Shown piece after piece: positions 1 to 8,691 of a stretch of DNA of 64,000 nt (the stretch's first letter is position 1; each line of letters begins with the position of its first letter). Where the stretch lies: assembly GCA_029261715.1 (NCBI GenBank), contig JAJDAT010000047.1, forward strand, positions 114,540-178,539, read 5' to 3'. The position numbers were made by a program, and so were the translations under genes. The notes below the pieces were generated by a model. That model saw only the letters and a program-made list of their open reading frames with translations, was not told where the DNA came from and searched no databases. Source of the stretch: Nitrospinia bacterium. GTDB lineage: Bacteria; Nitrospinota; Nitrospinia; Nitrospinales; JAJDAT01.

Positions 1-1824
1 TATCATTCTACAATTCGCGAGTTCCTAGAAAGATTTGGTTATTACGATATTTTTCTAGCAGAACCCAAGTCGGGACATATCGTTTATTCAGTTTTTAAAG
101 AAGTTGATTTTTCCACTAGTTTATTGACGGGTCCTTATGCGAAAACTGGAATAGGTCGTGTGTTTCAAGCCGCCTTAAATTCGTCCAGCCCCGACGCCGT
201 TTTTTTTGAAGATTTTGAACCTTATGAGCCTTCTTATAATGCTCCCGCAGCTTTTATATCTTCGCCAATATTTGAAAATGGGACTCAGATTGGAGTTTTG
301 ATTTTTCAAGCTCCTATTGATCGAATCAATTCGGTAATGACTAGTGGAAAAGCTTGGCAAAAAGTGGGACTTGGAAATTCAGGGGAAGTTTATCTAGTCG
401 GATCCGATTTCAAAATGCGAAATGACTCTCGGTTTTTAATTGAGGATCCTTCTCAGTATTTTGAGGCTTTGAGTGGTTTGAATGTTGATAAAGGTATTTT
501 GGAAAAGTCTAGAAAGCTAAATACTTCGATTGGTTTGAATCTTATTAAAACTAAGGGAACATCAGCCGCTTTAAAGGGAGAAACAGGGTTCGATATTTTT
601 GAGGATTATAGAAATATTCCAGTTTTAAGCGCTTATGCTCCCGTTTCTATTATGGAATTAAACTGGGCAATATTAGCGGAAATCGATTTAAAGGAAGCTT
701 TAGAAGCAAGAAATCAAATTCGATGGTGGGCCCTAAACTTTCTTGCCGTATTAATTGTAGCTCTGGCAGTTATCACAGGGATTTTAAGTAAAGTTTTTTC
801 AAAACCCATTGTAGACCTGGCAAAAGCGGCAAAAGAAGTTTCTAAGGGCAATACTAAAGTGAGCGTCCATTCTAAGTCTAGGGATGAAATCGGTAATTTA
901 GCAAAGTGTTTTAATGAAATGGTGGGGAATATTAAAAAGGCTATAGAACACCAGGTGGATGCTATTGCTAGAACAGCCATGACCTTAAAAAACTCTACGG
1001 GTGATATTTCTTCTGCCGTAAACCAGCAAGTAATGGTATCTGCGCAACAATCTTCGTCGGTATCTGAGATTACGGTAACCTTGGAAGAGTTAGCGATAAA
1101 TTCTGGCCAAATTGCTAGAAACTCACATGAAGTAGTAGACGCTTCCGAAAATTCGTTACAAGAGTCTGAAAAAGGTATGGAAGCTTTGCGTTCTTTAAAA
1201 GATCAAATGGAAGTGATAACTTCCGACAATGTAAATAGCATAAATGTAGTTTTGGATTTAGGAAAAAAGTCCAAAGAAATTGGCAAAGTTATGGGAATAA
1301 TAGATAACGTTGCCAATCAAACAAAACTGATTGCATTTAATGCTTCAATTGAAGCTTCTGGAGCGGGTTTTGCCGGAAAACGTTTTGGTGTGGTTGCGGT
1401 AGAAATTAGAAAACTAGCGGAAAATGTAAAGAAGTCTACTGATGAGATACGAAGTACAATCCAGGAAATTCAAGAAACAGTGGAAAGATTAGTTATCGCT
1501 TCGGAAAATGGAGGAAAACGAGTTCAGGAAGTTGCGTACCTCGCGGAGAATACGTTTACTCAACTAGAGACTCTTGTTTGGGGAGCTCGGAGAGCTAATA
1601 ATGCGGCAGAAAAAATTTCTGAATCCATTGAACGACAAGAAGAATCTACGGCTCAAGTTGTTTCAGCGATAAAAGAAATAGAAACGGGGATTTTGAAGAA
1701 TTCCGATACTGCATCGAAGACTAATAAAACGGTGGAGGGTCTTTCTAATTTAGCGATAGAGTTGACTCGATTAGTGGAAGAGCTTAGAAAAACCGAAAAC
1801 AAAACGAATGGAGCCTCTCAATAA
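1..1824 (+). CDS. Methyl-accepting chemotaxis protein, 5'-truncated by the window
   Basis: A transmembrane chemoreceptor that would sense a periplasmic ligand and control CheA. The frame is open from base 1, so the true N-terminus lies outside the window; about 607 residues are visible. In order they hold the end of a Cache-like periplasmic sensor, a membrane helix (WWALNFLAVLIVALAVI, near base 730), a HAMP domain (SKPIVDLAKAAKEVSKG) and a long coiled-coil signalling domain. The hairpin tip reads QTKLIAFNASIEAS, GAGFAGKRFGVV, AVEIRKLAE. This departs from the classical [16 protein letters not shown] form but, from memory, resembles a known receptor subclass with KRFGVVAVEIR. No C-terminal NWETF-type tether is seen, and no che genes are visible nearby. 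The family call is secure; the ligand is unknown. Confidence 0.93.
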   Translation, partial: YHSTIREFLERFGYYDIFLAEPKSGHIVYSVFKEVDFSTSLLTGPYAKTGIGRVFQAALNSSSPDAVFFEDFEPYEPSYNAPAAFISSPIFENGTQIGVLIFQAPIDRINSVMTSGKAWQKVGLGNSGEVYLVGSDFKMRNDSRFLIEDPSQYFEALSGLNVDKGILEKSRKLNTSIGLNLIKTKGTSAALKGETGFDIFEDYRNIPVLSAYAPVSIMELNWAILAEIDLKEALEARNQIRWWALNFLAVLIVALAVITGILSKVFSKPIVDLAKAAKEVSKGNTKVSVHSKSRDEIGNLAKCFNEMVGNIKKAIEHQVDAIARTAMTLKNSTGDISSAVNQQVMVSAQQSSSVSEITVTLEELAINSGQIARNSHEVVDASENSLQESEKGMEALRSLKDQMEVITSDNVNSINVVLDLGKKSKEIGKVMGIIDNVANQTKLIAFNASIEASGAGFAGKRFGVVAVEIRKLAENVKKSTDEIRSTIQEIQETVERLVIASENGGKRVQEVAYLAENTFTQLETLVWGARRANNAAEKISESIERQEESTAQVVSAIKEIETGILKNSDTASKTNKTVEGLSNLAIELTRLVEELRKTENKTNGASQ

Positions 1825-1878
1825 TTCCCTCGCTGTTCCTACGAAAATTTTTTAAATATTCAACTTGACTAAAATAAA

Positions 1879-2766
1879 TTGAAAGTAATTTGGACTTTAG
1901 AAAAAGCGTCTATATGGGCGAGGGATAAACTCCAAAAAGCTAATGTAAAAACTTTTGAACTGGACGTTGATGTTCTGTTAGCTCACGCCATTAAACGACC
2001 GCGTCGTTTTGTTTTTACTTATCCAGATTATCAAATACCTCTAGAAAATATGAAGGTTTTTCAAAAATCGATTTTGAGAAGGGCGGAGCGCGAACCCGTT
2101 CATTATATTCTTAATAATCGTGAGTTTTGGTCGTTGGAGTTTTTTGTGAACGGTAACGTATTAATTCCTCGTCCCGAAACTGAACATTTAATCGATCATT
2201 TTTTAGAACTAATAAGTGATCAGAAAAATGAGAAAAGTTCTCTGGAAATTTTGGATATTGGGGTTGGTTCTGGAAATATTTCTATAACCGTTTTAAAAGA
2301 ACTTCCATTGATCAAAGTGACGGCAATCGATATTTCTGCAGACGCGTTGGAAGTTGCTAAAAGAAATGCAAAGAATCATGGCGTTTTAAACCGAATTCAG
2401 TTTTGTCTGGGTGATTTGTTTCCCAAAGGAGGTTTGTTTCCAGAACGGTTTGATTTTATCTTATCAAATCCTCCTTATATTGCCGCAAGTGAGTTTGATT
2501 CTTTAGAACCAGAGATAACTTGTTTTGAACCAAAAGTTGCCCTGATATCTGGGAAAACTGGATTGGAAGTGTACGAAAGATTAATTTTGGAAGCGCTTTT
2601 AAGATTGAAGTTTGGAGGCTATTTGATTTTGGAAATAGGAGATGGCCAGTTGGCACAAGTAAAAAGTTTAATTGATGAATCGAGAGGATTCGATAAGGTT
2701 TCTACGGTTTTTGACTATGCAGGAAAACCTCGAACGATCTCCGCAAGAAGGAAGATAAATGGATAA
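1879..2766 (+). CDS. prmC: Peptide chain release factor N5-glutamine methyltransferase
   Basis: Methylates the GGQ glutamine of release factors RF1 and RF2 using SAM, in the cytoplasm. The protein is 295 residues, normal for PrmC/HemK. It has an N-terminal helical domain, the SAM-binding glycine loop (ILDIGVGSGNISI) and the diagnostic NPPY catalytic motif (FDFILSNPPYIAASEF). The start is TTG: an in-frame stop lies three codons upstream, and no good ATG precedes the conserved N-terminal helix. The end overlaps murA by 8 bp, so the two are probably translationally coupled. The usual prfA neighbour is not visible. Confidence 0.93.
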   Translation: MKVIWTLEKASIWARDKLQKANVKTFELDVDVLLAHAIKRPRRFVFTYPDYQIPLENMKVFQKSILRRAEREPVHYILNNREFWSLEFFVNGNVLIPRPETEHLIDHFLELISDQKNEKSSLEILDIGVGSGNISITVLKELPLIKVTAIDISADALEVAKRNAKNHGVLNRIQFCLGDLFPKGGLFPERFDFILSNPPYIAASEFDSLEPEITCFEPKVALISGKTGLEVYERLILEALLRLKFGGYLILEIGDGQLAQVKSLIDESRGFDKVSTVFDYAGKPRTISARRKING

Positions 2767-4012
2767 AATTATTGTGGAAGGCGGTATTCCATTAAAGGGA
2801 ACTGTTACCATTAGTGGATCTAAGAATGCCGTGTTACCCATTCTCGCCGCTACAATTTTGACTTCTGGTAAAAATGAGCTAGAGAACGTCCCCAGAGTTA
2901 GAGACGTTACTACTATGATTGAACTACTCCAGGATTTAGGCGCAGAATTGGACTTTTTCGAAAAAGACAAAGTAGTCCTGGATTCGTCATCAATCTATAA
3001 AACGGAAGCCCCTTACGATTTGGTTTCTACTATGAGAGCGTCATGTTTGGTGTTGGGGCCGCTTTTGGCGCGGTTTGGAAAAGCTCGGGTGAGTTTGCCC
3101 GGCGGGTGCGCCATAGGAGCGCGTCCTATTAACCTCCATTTAAAGGGGTTTCGGGATTTAGGAGCGGAGATTGATTTAAATAATGGGTATATAGAAGGGA
3201 CCGTAAAAAAATTAAAAGGAGCTCGAGTTTTTTTTGATACAGTCACGGTGACTGGAACGGCTAATCTAATGATGGCCGCTTCTCTGGCTGAAGGAGAAAC
3301 TATTCTAGAGAACTCTGCAAAAGAACCAGAGATTGTTTTTTTGGCAGAAATTCTAAATCGTGCTGGTGCAAAAATAGAAGGAGCGGGTAGCGATACAATA
3401 ATTATCCAAGGTGTCTCTTCTTTAAAGCCAATTTCATGTCGGATTTTACCGGATCGTATTGAAACTGGAACTTATATGATTGCCGCTGCAGTTACTGAAG
3501 GAGAAGTTGAAGTTGTAAATTGTGTACCAGAACATGTTGAATCCCTTATTCAAAAAATGAGAGAAGCGGGAGTTGAAATTGTTTGCGGAGCTTCTTCGAT
3601 TAAAACAAAACATGCAAATCCACTTTTATCAGTTGATATAAAAACTCATCCTTATCCAGGTTTCCCCACAGATTTTCAAGCTCAATTTATGACAATGATG
3701 ACCTTAGCTTCAGGACAAAGCGCCATTATGGAAACAGTATTTGAAAATAGGTTCATGCACGCCGCAGAATTAGGTAGAATGGGAGCAAATATTATAATAG
3801 AAGGTCATACGGCTATAGTTAAAGGAACGCCAAATCTTTGTGGAGCGCCGGTAATGGCGACAGATTTACGAGCCAGCGCGTCATTAATTTTAGCTGGATT
3901 AGCGGCAAAAGGTGAAACTGTTATTTCAAGGGTTTATCATATTGATCGCGGTTATGAAGAAATGGAAAAAAAGTTATCTAAACTCGGAGCAAATATTCGT
4001 AGATCTAAATAA
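2759..4012 (+). CDS. murA: UDP-N-acetylglucosamine 1-carboxyvinyltransferase
   Basis: Transfers enolpyruvate from PEP to UDP-GlcNAc, the first committed step of peptidoglycan synthesis, in the cytoplasm. The 417 residues match the usual length (about 420). Lys22 in SGSKN and the active-site loop cysteine Cys117 in PGGCAIGARP are present. This cysteine is the residue alkylated by fosfomycin, so a sensitive type is predicted. The ATG overlaps the end of prmC and is preceded by a purine-rich AAGAAGGAAG. Together with the glmU/glmS genes at 25-29 kb, the window covers much of the supply of UDP-GlcNAc and its first use. Confidence 0.97.
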   Translation: MDKIIVEGGIPLKGTVTISGSKNAVLPILAATILTSGKNELENVPRVRDVTTMIELLQDLGAELDFFEKDKVVLDSSSIYKTEAPYDLVSTMRASCLVLGPLLARFGKARVSLPGGCAIGARPINLHLKGFRDLGAEIDLNNGYIEGTVKKLKGARVFFDTVTVTGTANLMMAASLAEGETILENSAKEPEIVFLAEILNRAGAKIEGAGSDTIIIQGVSSLKPISCRILPDRIETGTYMIAAAVTEGEVEVVNCVPEHVESLIQKMREAGVEIVCGASSIKTKHANPLLSVDIKTHPYPGFPTDFQAQFMTMMTLASGQSAIMETVFENRFMHAAELGRMGANIIIEGHTAIVKGTPNLCGAPVMATDLRASASLILAGLAAKGETVISRVYHIDRGYEEMEKKLSKLGANIRRSK

Positions 4013-4063
4013 GATATTTGAGCATTAAGCTTAAAGAGTTTGGTATTTTAGGAAAGCTTTTGT

Positions 4064-5173
4064 ATGGAACAAGACTTAAGTCAAATAAAATTCTCCAATA
4101 TATTATTGTGGATGCCCAATTGGATAGGGGATGTTGTACTGGCTCTACCTTCGGCTCAAGCTCTATATAGTCGTTTTCAAGAAGCTAAAATATCTGTGGC
4201 AGTTCGTCCACCCTCCCATAAGTTACTTGAAGGGCATCCAGCTATTGACAGAGTTTTTGAGATCCCATCAGGCAAAGATGTCGGGTTCTGGGAGCAAACG
4301 CAATTTGCTCGAAGTTTATCTAAAAATAACTTTGATTTAGGCGTGGTTTTTCCTAATTCTTTTAAGAGCGCTTTGCTATTGCGCTTAACTGGAGCGAGAC
4401 ATCGGTTGGGCTATAATACCGAGATTCGTGACGGTTTCCTAACCTGCTCTGTTGAAAAAGATGATAATGCGAAAAAGTTATACCGCGTGGATTATTACAT
4501 GAATATTTTAGAGCCGCTCAAAATAAAAAAAATGGAATCGCGATTTATGTCGGCAGTAAAAATTGATTCAAGAGTAAAAGCCAAAGAAATATTAGCCGAT
4601 TTCAATGTACGTCATGGAGAGTTTTTGATTGCTCTGCATCCAGGAGGCTCTAAATTTCCAAGAAGATGGCATGCAGAACGTTTTGGTATTTTATGCCAAA
4701 AGCTCATAAAAGAATATGACGCAAAAGTTATTGTAATAGCGAGTGAATCAGAATGCGATATTTTGGATTCCGTTACCGGGTTTTGTCCGCCAGAAAAAGT
4801 ATTTTGTTTAACTTCGCTAGCTTTGCCGGAAGTTTCGGCAGTTATTTCTAAATGTAATATTTTTATCGGAAACGATAGCGGGATGATGCATATTGCGGCG
4901 ATGGTTAATACTCCAGTAGTTGGAATTTTTGGACCGGGGAGTTCTGATACCACCGGACCATTTATGGAAAAGGACAATTATGAAATTGTCACCAAAAACT
5001 TTCCTTGCTCGCCTTGTAGGCAAAACTTTTTTAAGGAATGTAAACCTTCGGCCCATAACAAACCCTATTGCATTGAAGATATTAGCGTGAAGGATGTTAT
5101 GGATGCTATAGACCGACTGGCAAAGTCTCGTGGAAAATCTTTGTTTGATGCAGAAATTATAAGAGAGTCTTAA
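4064..5173 (+). CDS. Glycosyltransferase family 9, heptosyltransferase II-like
   Basis: Probably adds an L-glycero-D-manno-heptose residue from ADP-heptose to the inner core of lipopolysaccharide at the inner face of the cytoplasmic membrane. The 369-residue protein has the GT9 N-terminal signature (LWMPNWIGDVVLALPSAQAL). Its second Rossmann fold carries ALHPGGSKFPRRW and the nucleotide-sugar loop GNDSGMMHIAAMVNTPVVGIFGPG. A Cys-rich stretch near the C-terminus (CSPCRQNFFKECKP) is common in WaaF. It is co-directional with murA (51 bp gap) and with the following small gene (13 bp gap). WaaF is the best match, but GT9 members with other acceptors cannot be excluded. Confidence 0.88.
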   Translation: MEQDLSQIKFSNILLWMPNWIGDVVLALPSAQALYSRFQEAKISVAVRPPSHKLLEGHPAIDRVFEIPSGKDVGFWEQTQFARSLSKNNFDLGVVFPNSFKSALLLRLTGARHRLGYNTEIRDGFLTCSVEKDDNAKKLYRVDYYMNILEPLKIKKMESRFMSAVKIDSRVKAKEILADFNVRHGEFLIALHPGGSKFPRRWHAERFGILCQKLIKEYDAKVIVIASESECDILDSVTGFCPPEKVFCLTSLALPEVSAVISKCNIFIGNDSGMMHIAAMVNTPVVGIFGPGSSDTTGPFMEKDNYEIVTKNFPCSPCRQNFFKECKPSAHNKPYCIEDISVKDVMDAIDRLAKSRGKSLFDAEIIRES

Positions 5174-5186
5174 AAGGAATTGAGAT

Positions 5187-5450
5187 ATGAGCGATGAAAA
5201 ACAAAATCCAGCAGAATTGAATCTTCCTCAAGGGGAAAAGGGGGGGACAGCTCCTGAAGAGGAAAAGGTTCCTGAAAAAGAAATTGATTTAAATGTTTTG
5301 TTTCCAGAAGAAGAAAATGATTTGAATACGCTTTTCCCAGATGTTGAAACTAGAGAGCTGCTTAAGAAAATTCGTAAGAATAAAAAAGATATAGAATCTA
5401 TGAAACAAAGGTTTGACGAAGAAATAGAGCCTACAGAGCAAGAAGATTAA
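5187..5450 (+). CDS. Small acidic protein of unknown function
   Basis: An 87-residue, very acidic soluble protein with no signal peptide and no recognised domain. It contains a near-repeat, NVLFPEEENDLN then NTLFPDVETREL, followed by a charged helical stretch (LLKKIRKNKKDIESMKQRFDEEIE) that could form a short coiled coil. It lies 13 bp after the heptosyltransferase gene, and AAAGGAATTGAGAT before the ATG gives a plausible ribosome site. It is probably the last gene of the prmC-murA operon. The function cannot be named. Confidence 0.6.
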   Translation: MSDEKQNPAELNLPQGEKGGTAPEEEKVPEKEIDLNVLFPEEENDLNTLFPDVETRELLKKIRKNKKDIESMKQRFDEEIEPTEQED

Positions 5451-5463
5451 TGTCAAAACAAAG

Positions 5464-5494
5464 ACCGGATCTCTTAAAAAATTAAATCTCCGGT
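5464..5494. terminator. Possible weak bidirectional terminator
   Basis: A 6-bp inverted repeat, ACCGGA and TCCGGT, is separated by an A/T-rich loop of 19 bases and lies between two convergent genes. The position fits a terminator, but the stem is short and there is no clear T-run beside it. Confidence 0.25.
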
Positions 5495-5504
5495 ATAGAA
5501 CACC

Positions 5505-6053
5505 CTACCCGCAATTGACTAGAAATCTTTTTGTTTCTAATAAGTTTCCATCGAGAAGAATTTTTACTTGCCATTTCCCTACAAACTTTGCCGCGCTAAT
5601 ATCGGGGACAAGTGGATACTTTTCATTGAAAAGATTATTAAACTCTAACGCTACCCAGTTTTCCACTTTAGGTTTATCCGCAATAAATTTTAGATTTATT
5701 TGATTCTGTTGTCTGCCTTTCGGGTTTATCCAAAAGGCGGTGATTTCATGAGTGCCCGTGATATTTCTCCAAGAAAAATAGAGGTATATTCGGTGCATAC
5801 AGCTAAATTCTCTCTTGGGTTTTTTTTCTTCAAGGCTGTCTGTCAGAAAGGCAGAATAAGCTGGAGTGGATGTTAATGAGTCTGTTTTTAAATCATCGGC
5901 GTGGCTTATTTGGTTAGAGAATAAAACGAAGCAAGCAATGAACACGTAAAGTAAAAAACTATAACAGAGAGGATTTTTTTTAAAGAAGCAAGCGGGACCG
6001 CTAGTTGGTCGAGAATATTTTGTTAAAGCCTGAAAAAATAGTTCTACCTTCAT
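5505..6053 (-). CDS. Hypothetical exported protein
   Basis: A 182-residue protein not recognised as a family member. A hydrophobic segment (CYSFLLYVFIACFVLFSNQISHADD, residues about 30-54) looks like a signal peptide behind an unusually long N-region, so the true start may be internal. The mature part looks like a compact beta-rich domain (IYLYFSWRNITGTHEITAFWINPKGR) and contains only a few cysteines. The start overlaps the stop of the upstream TPR gene by 4 bp (ATGA), so the pair is almost certainly cotranscribed. Confidence 0.6.
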   Translation of the reverse strand: MKVELFFQALTKYSRPTSGPACFFKKNPLCYSFLLYVFIACFVLFSNQISHADDLKTDSLTSTPAYSAFLTDSLEEKKPKREFSCMHRIYLYFSWRNITGTHEITAFWINPKGRQQNQINLKFIADKPKVENWVALEFNNLFNEKYPLVPDISAAKFVGKWQVKILLDGNLLETKRFLVNCG

Positions 6054-6769
6054 AGTTTATTATCTGAAAGCTTTCTAGATCTCATTGCGTGGGGATGTAA
6101 TTCGGAACTTTTTTCATGTAAAATATCTAGAATATGAGACATATGTTCGGTTCCCATTTGGTGGCCTATATTTCCAAAAGTTTTTTGGGCGGCTGTTATG
6201 AACTCTATGGCCTTAGATTTTTCTTTGAGAGCCCAATAGTACCTTCCTAAGGATTCTTCGATTTGAGCTAAAATTAGAGATGCGGGTTCGCTATTAACTT
6301 CAGCCAACGCTTGCATATACCAATTTGCTCCGGTTTCCCCTTGCTTTAAATCAACATACATATCCCCAATTTTTTTGAAAGCTTGAGCCTTACCTAAGGG
6401 AAATTGAGCCTTTTCATGGGAAGTTACGGCTGTTAAATACTCTCTTTCCGCTTCGGGAATGTTGTTAGTGATTAGATAAACGTCTCCTATGGATTCATGA
6501 ATAATCCCAACTTGTCGAAAGTCGTTTCGAGCTTCAAATATGGCAATTGCTTTATGGTAGTTTTCGTTTGCTTCTGGATACTCATGGAAAAAGTAATTTT
6601 CAGATGCTTTTTGGATTAGCCGAAAACCTTCGTCTTTAATCTCTTCAGGTAAATTTAAAGTTGGCTGTTCTGGTTCTAACTGCGAATAATTTACTGAAAA
6701 GGAAATCCCGGCTAAGAGCAAGGCTCCAACAGCCAAGAAAATATTCTTTTTTGTCAGTAATATTCTCAT
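6050..6769 (-). CDS. Membrane-anchored TPR protein
   Basis: A 239-residue protein with an N-terminal hydrophobic helix (IFLAVGALLLAGISFSV, residues about 10-27) and then at least four tetratricopeptide-like helix pairs. Repeat examples are ENYHKAIAIFEARNDFRQVG, REYLTAVTSHEKAQFPLG and KAIEFITAAQKTFGNIG. It is probably anchored to the inner membrane with the TPR superhelix in the periplasm, acting as a scaffold. It is coupled by a 4-bp overlap to the downstream exported protein. Partners are unknown. Confidence 0.7.
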   Translation of the reverse strand: MRILLTKKNIFLAVGALLLAGISFSVNYSQLEPEQPTLNLPEEIKDEGFRLIQKASENYFFHEYPEANENYHKAIAIFEARNDFRQVGIIHESIGDVYLITNNIPEAEREYLTAVTSHEKAQFPLGKAQAFKKIGDMYVDLKQGETGANWYMQALAEVNSEPASLILAQIEESLGRYYWALKEKSKAIEFITAAQKTFGNIGHQMGTEHMSHILDILHEKSSELHPHAMRSRKLSDNKL

Positions 6770-6900
6770 AAAAGTTTTTTTAAAAAACTTAAGGGAATCT
6801 CTAAAGCTGTTTTTAGCTACGAGCGGGCCTTATAAAATAAGGGCTTGCGAGTTGCCGCAAGTAAAAATATTGAATTATTAGAGATACGCTTAAACTCTTG

Positions 6901-7914
6901 TTATGTAGAATTAGATTCTTTTATTTCCAATCCGTTTCTTACAAACTTAAAATCTAGAAACCGAGCGCCTTCTTTTTCGATTGTTTTCCGAATTGAGTTC
7001 TTATTTTCTTTATTGGAGATGAACGCTACACATCCTCCTCCGCCTGCCCCGCAAACTTTTGAAGCTAAAGCTCCAGCTTTTTGAGCTGCCGTTGCAATTT
7101 GATGGATTTCGGGAGAAACAATCCCTGGAGCTAATTTTTTACGAGCGATCCACTCCTTTTTTAATAAGGAAGGTAACTCTGAAATGTTGCCTGCAATGAG
7201 TGCTTTAGAGATTTCTCTTGAATTATCGCCGATTTTTTCTAAATTTTTAACGACTTTTTTATTGCCTTCTATTGTTTGACGAAAAACTTCCCAGTTATTG
7301 ATTCCAGATTTTCTGGGCTTACCAGTGTAGCAAAGGGTAAAACGGTTGGTTAAATCCTTCAAATCGACTTTAATTTTTTCAACCTCAATCTGTAGCATGT
7401 TTGAGCGAAGAGAGAGAAAGCCTCCGTACAAGGCTGGATAATAATCTTGCCAACCTGTGGGGACGGCAATTACCTGAGTTTCGATATTTTGGGCGACAGT
7501 CAATATCTGAGAACGATTTAGCTTTTTATTAGTAAGTCTATTTAAGGCTCCGTTTAAAGCTATGCTTAGAGATGAGGAACCGCCTATACCTGATCCGGGG
7601 GGAGCTTCGCAGTCAGTTTCTATGGCAAACCCTGTTTTGGGTTTATAAAACTGAATCGTCCTTAATATCAGCTCTAAAGGATGTTTAGTTGGGATTTTAT
7701 CTAAAGAAGAGAAAGTCTCATTGAGATTTAAGTCTTTAGATTTTACCCTAATTGTTTTACCGCTTAAGGGGGTAATCTTTACAGTCGCGAATAAATTTAT
7801 AGCCGCGTTGACAGTTGGCGGATTGTCAAATAGGTGAAAGAGAGGCCAAATATCCAAAGTTCCGCCAGCCAGGTCGATCCTGGTTGGCGCGCGACTAAAA
7901 ATTATTTTTTTCAC
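6901..7914 (-). CDS. GHMP-family sugar kinase, possibly a heptose-phosphate kinase
   Basis: An ATP-dependent small-molecule kinase of 337 residues. The N-terminus SRAPTRIDLAGGTLDIWP matches the sugar-kinase branch of the GHMP superfamily. The phosphate-binding motif PPGSGIGGSSSLSIALNGAL and the C-terminal glycine-rich motif KVCGAGGGGCVAFI are intact. The closest resemblance I recall is to D-glycero-D-manno-heptose 7-phosphate kinase (HddA) and L-fucose kinase-like proteins. A heptose role would fit the nearby heptosyltransferase gene but is not shown. It starts 19 bp after the MlaC-like gene, so it is probably in the same operon as the lipid-transport pair. Confidence 0.8.
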   Translation of the reverse strand: MKKIIFSRAPTRIDLAGGTLDIWPLFHLFDNPPTVNAAINLFATVKITPLSGKTIRVKSKDLNLNETFSSLDKIPTKHPLELILRTIQFYKPKTGFAIETDCEAPPGSGIGGSSSLSIALNGALNRLTNKKLNRSQILTVAQNIETQVIAVPTGWQDYYPALYGGFLSLRSNMLQIEVEKIKVDLKDLTNRFTLCYTGKPRKSGINNWEVFRQTIEGNKKVVKNLEKIGDNSREISKALIAGNISELPSLLKKEWIARKKLAPGIVSPEIHQIATAAQKAGALASKVCGAGGGGCVAFISNKENKNSIRKTIEKEGARFLDFKFVRNGLEIKESNST

Positions 7915-7933
7915 AAATTAGTCTCGCCGATTT

Positions 7934-8557
7934 TTAACTGTTTAAATCGTCGTCGGTTAAGCCTTTAATCTTATCGCGAAGCTTTTGTTTAAGAGCGTCG
8001 TAAGAATCTTTTTTGATTATTCGATTAAATTGAGAGCGGTAATTTTTAATCATGCTTACGCCTTCAATTACGAAGTCGTAGACTTTCCAGTCTCCTTGCT
8101 CTTGGATAAGCTTATAATCTACGTTTATAACTCCATCGGAACGTACAATTTCAGTTTTTACCATGGCGTATTTGCCCTTAATTATTTCTTCGCCGTAATT
8201 GATTTTCTCATTACTATAAGATTCTAATTTGGAGGCGTATGAGTTTTCAAGAAGTTGGCTAAACAGGCTTACAAACTCCCTTTTTTCATCATCGGATTTT
8301 CCGTTCCAATGCTTAGCTAGGGAGCGCATACTCATTTGTTTATAGCTAAATCTTGGGTTGATGATTTTTCGAAGTTCTGCTTTTTTAGCATCAGAATCTG
8401 TCTGAAATTCTCCGCTTTTTAAAAGCTCGATCACTTGGCTGATCGTTGTTTGAATCGCGTTTGTAGCTTGAGATGCGGCTGCGGTTGTTGAGATCAAAGT
8501 GGAAAATAAAATCAACACTGCGAAGACGATACCTTTAGAAGGATTTTGTTTTTTCAT
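7934..8557 (-). CDS. MlaC/Ttg2D-family periplasmic lipid-binding protein
   Basis: A 207-residue exported protein that probably carries a phospholipid or other hydrophobic lipid across the periplasm. It has a signal peptide (residues 1-27, GIVFAVLILFSTLISTTAAAS) and the MlaC/Tol_Tol_Ttg2 core (INPRFSYKQMSMRSLAKHW, ending YDFVIEGVSMIKNYRSQFNRII). AGGAG lies 9 bp before the ATG. Its upstream neighbour is an MMPL/RND exporter; no MlaD, MlaE or MlaF gene is present. The same MlaC-plus-RND pairing is known for HpnM and HpnN in hopanoid transport, but no hopanoid synthesis gene is visible here. Confidence 0.85.
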   Translation of the reverse strand: MKKQNPSKGIVFAVLILFSTLISTTAAASQATNAIQTTISQVIELLKSGEFQTDSDAKKAELRKIINPRFSYKQMSMRSLAKHWNGKSDDEKREFVSLFSQLLENSYASKLESYSNEKINYGEEIIKGKYAMVKTEIVRSDGVINVDYKLIQEQGDWKVYDFVIEGVSMIKNYRSQFNRIIKKDSYDALKQKLRDKIKGLTDDDLNS

Positions 8558-8691
8558 TTGAAAGGACTCCTAGAATATTTAACTAGACCTATAAAAACAA
8601 TACCAAATTAAATGTGACCGTTCAAGACGGTACATACAGTATAAAATAGTTCTCTTAAGAGAGCTTTAGATTTCTTATTAGTAAAACTTGT

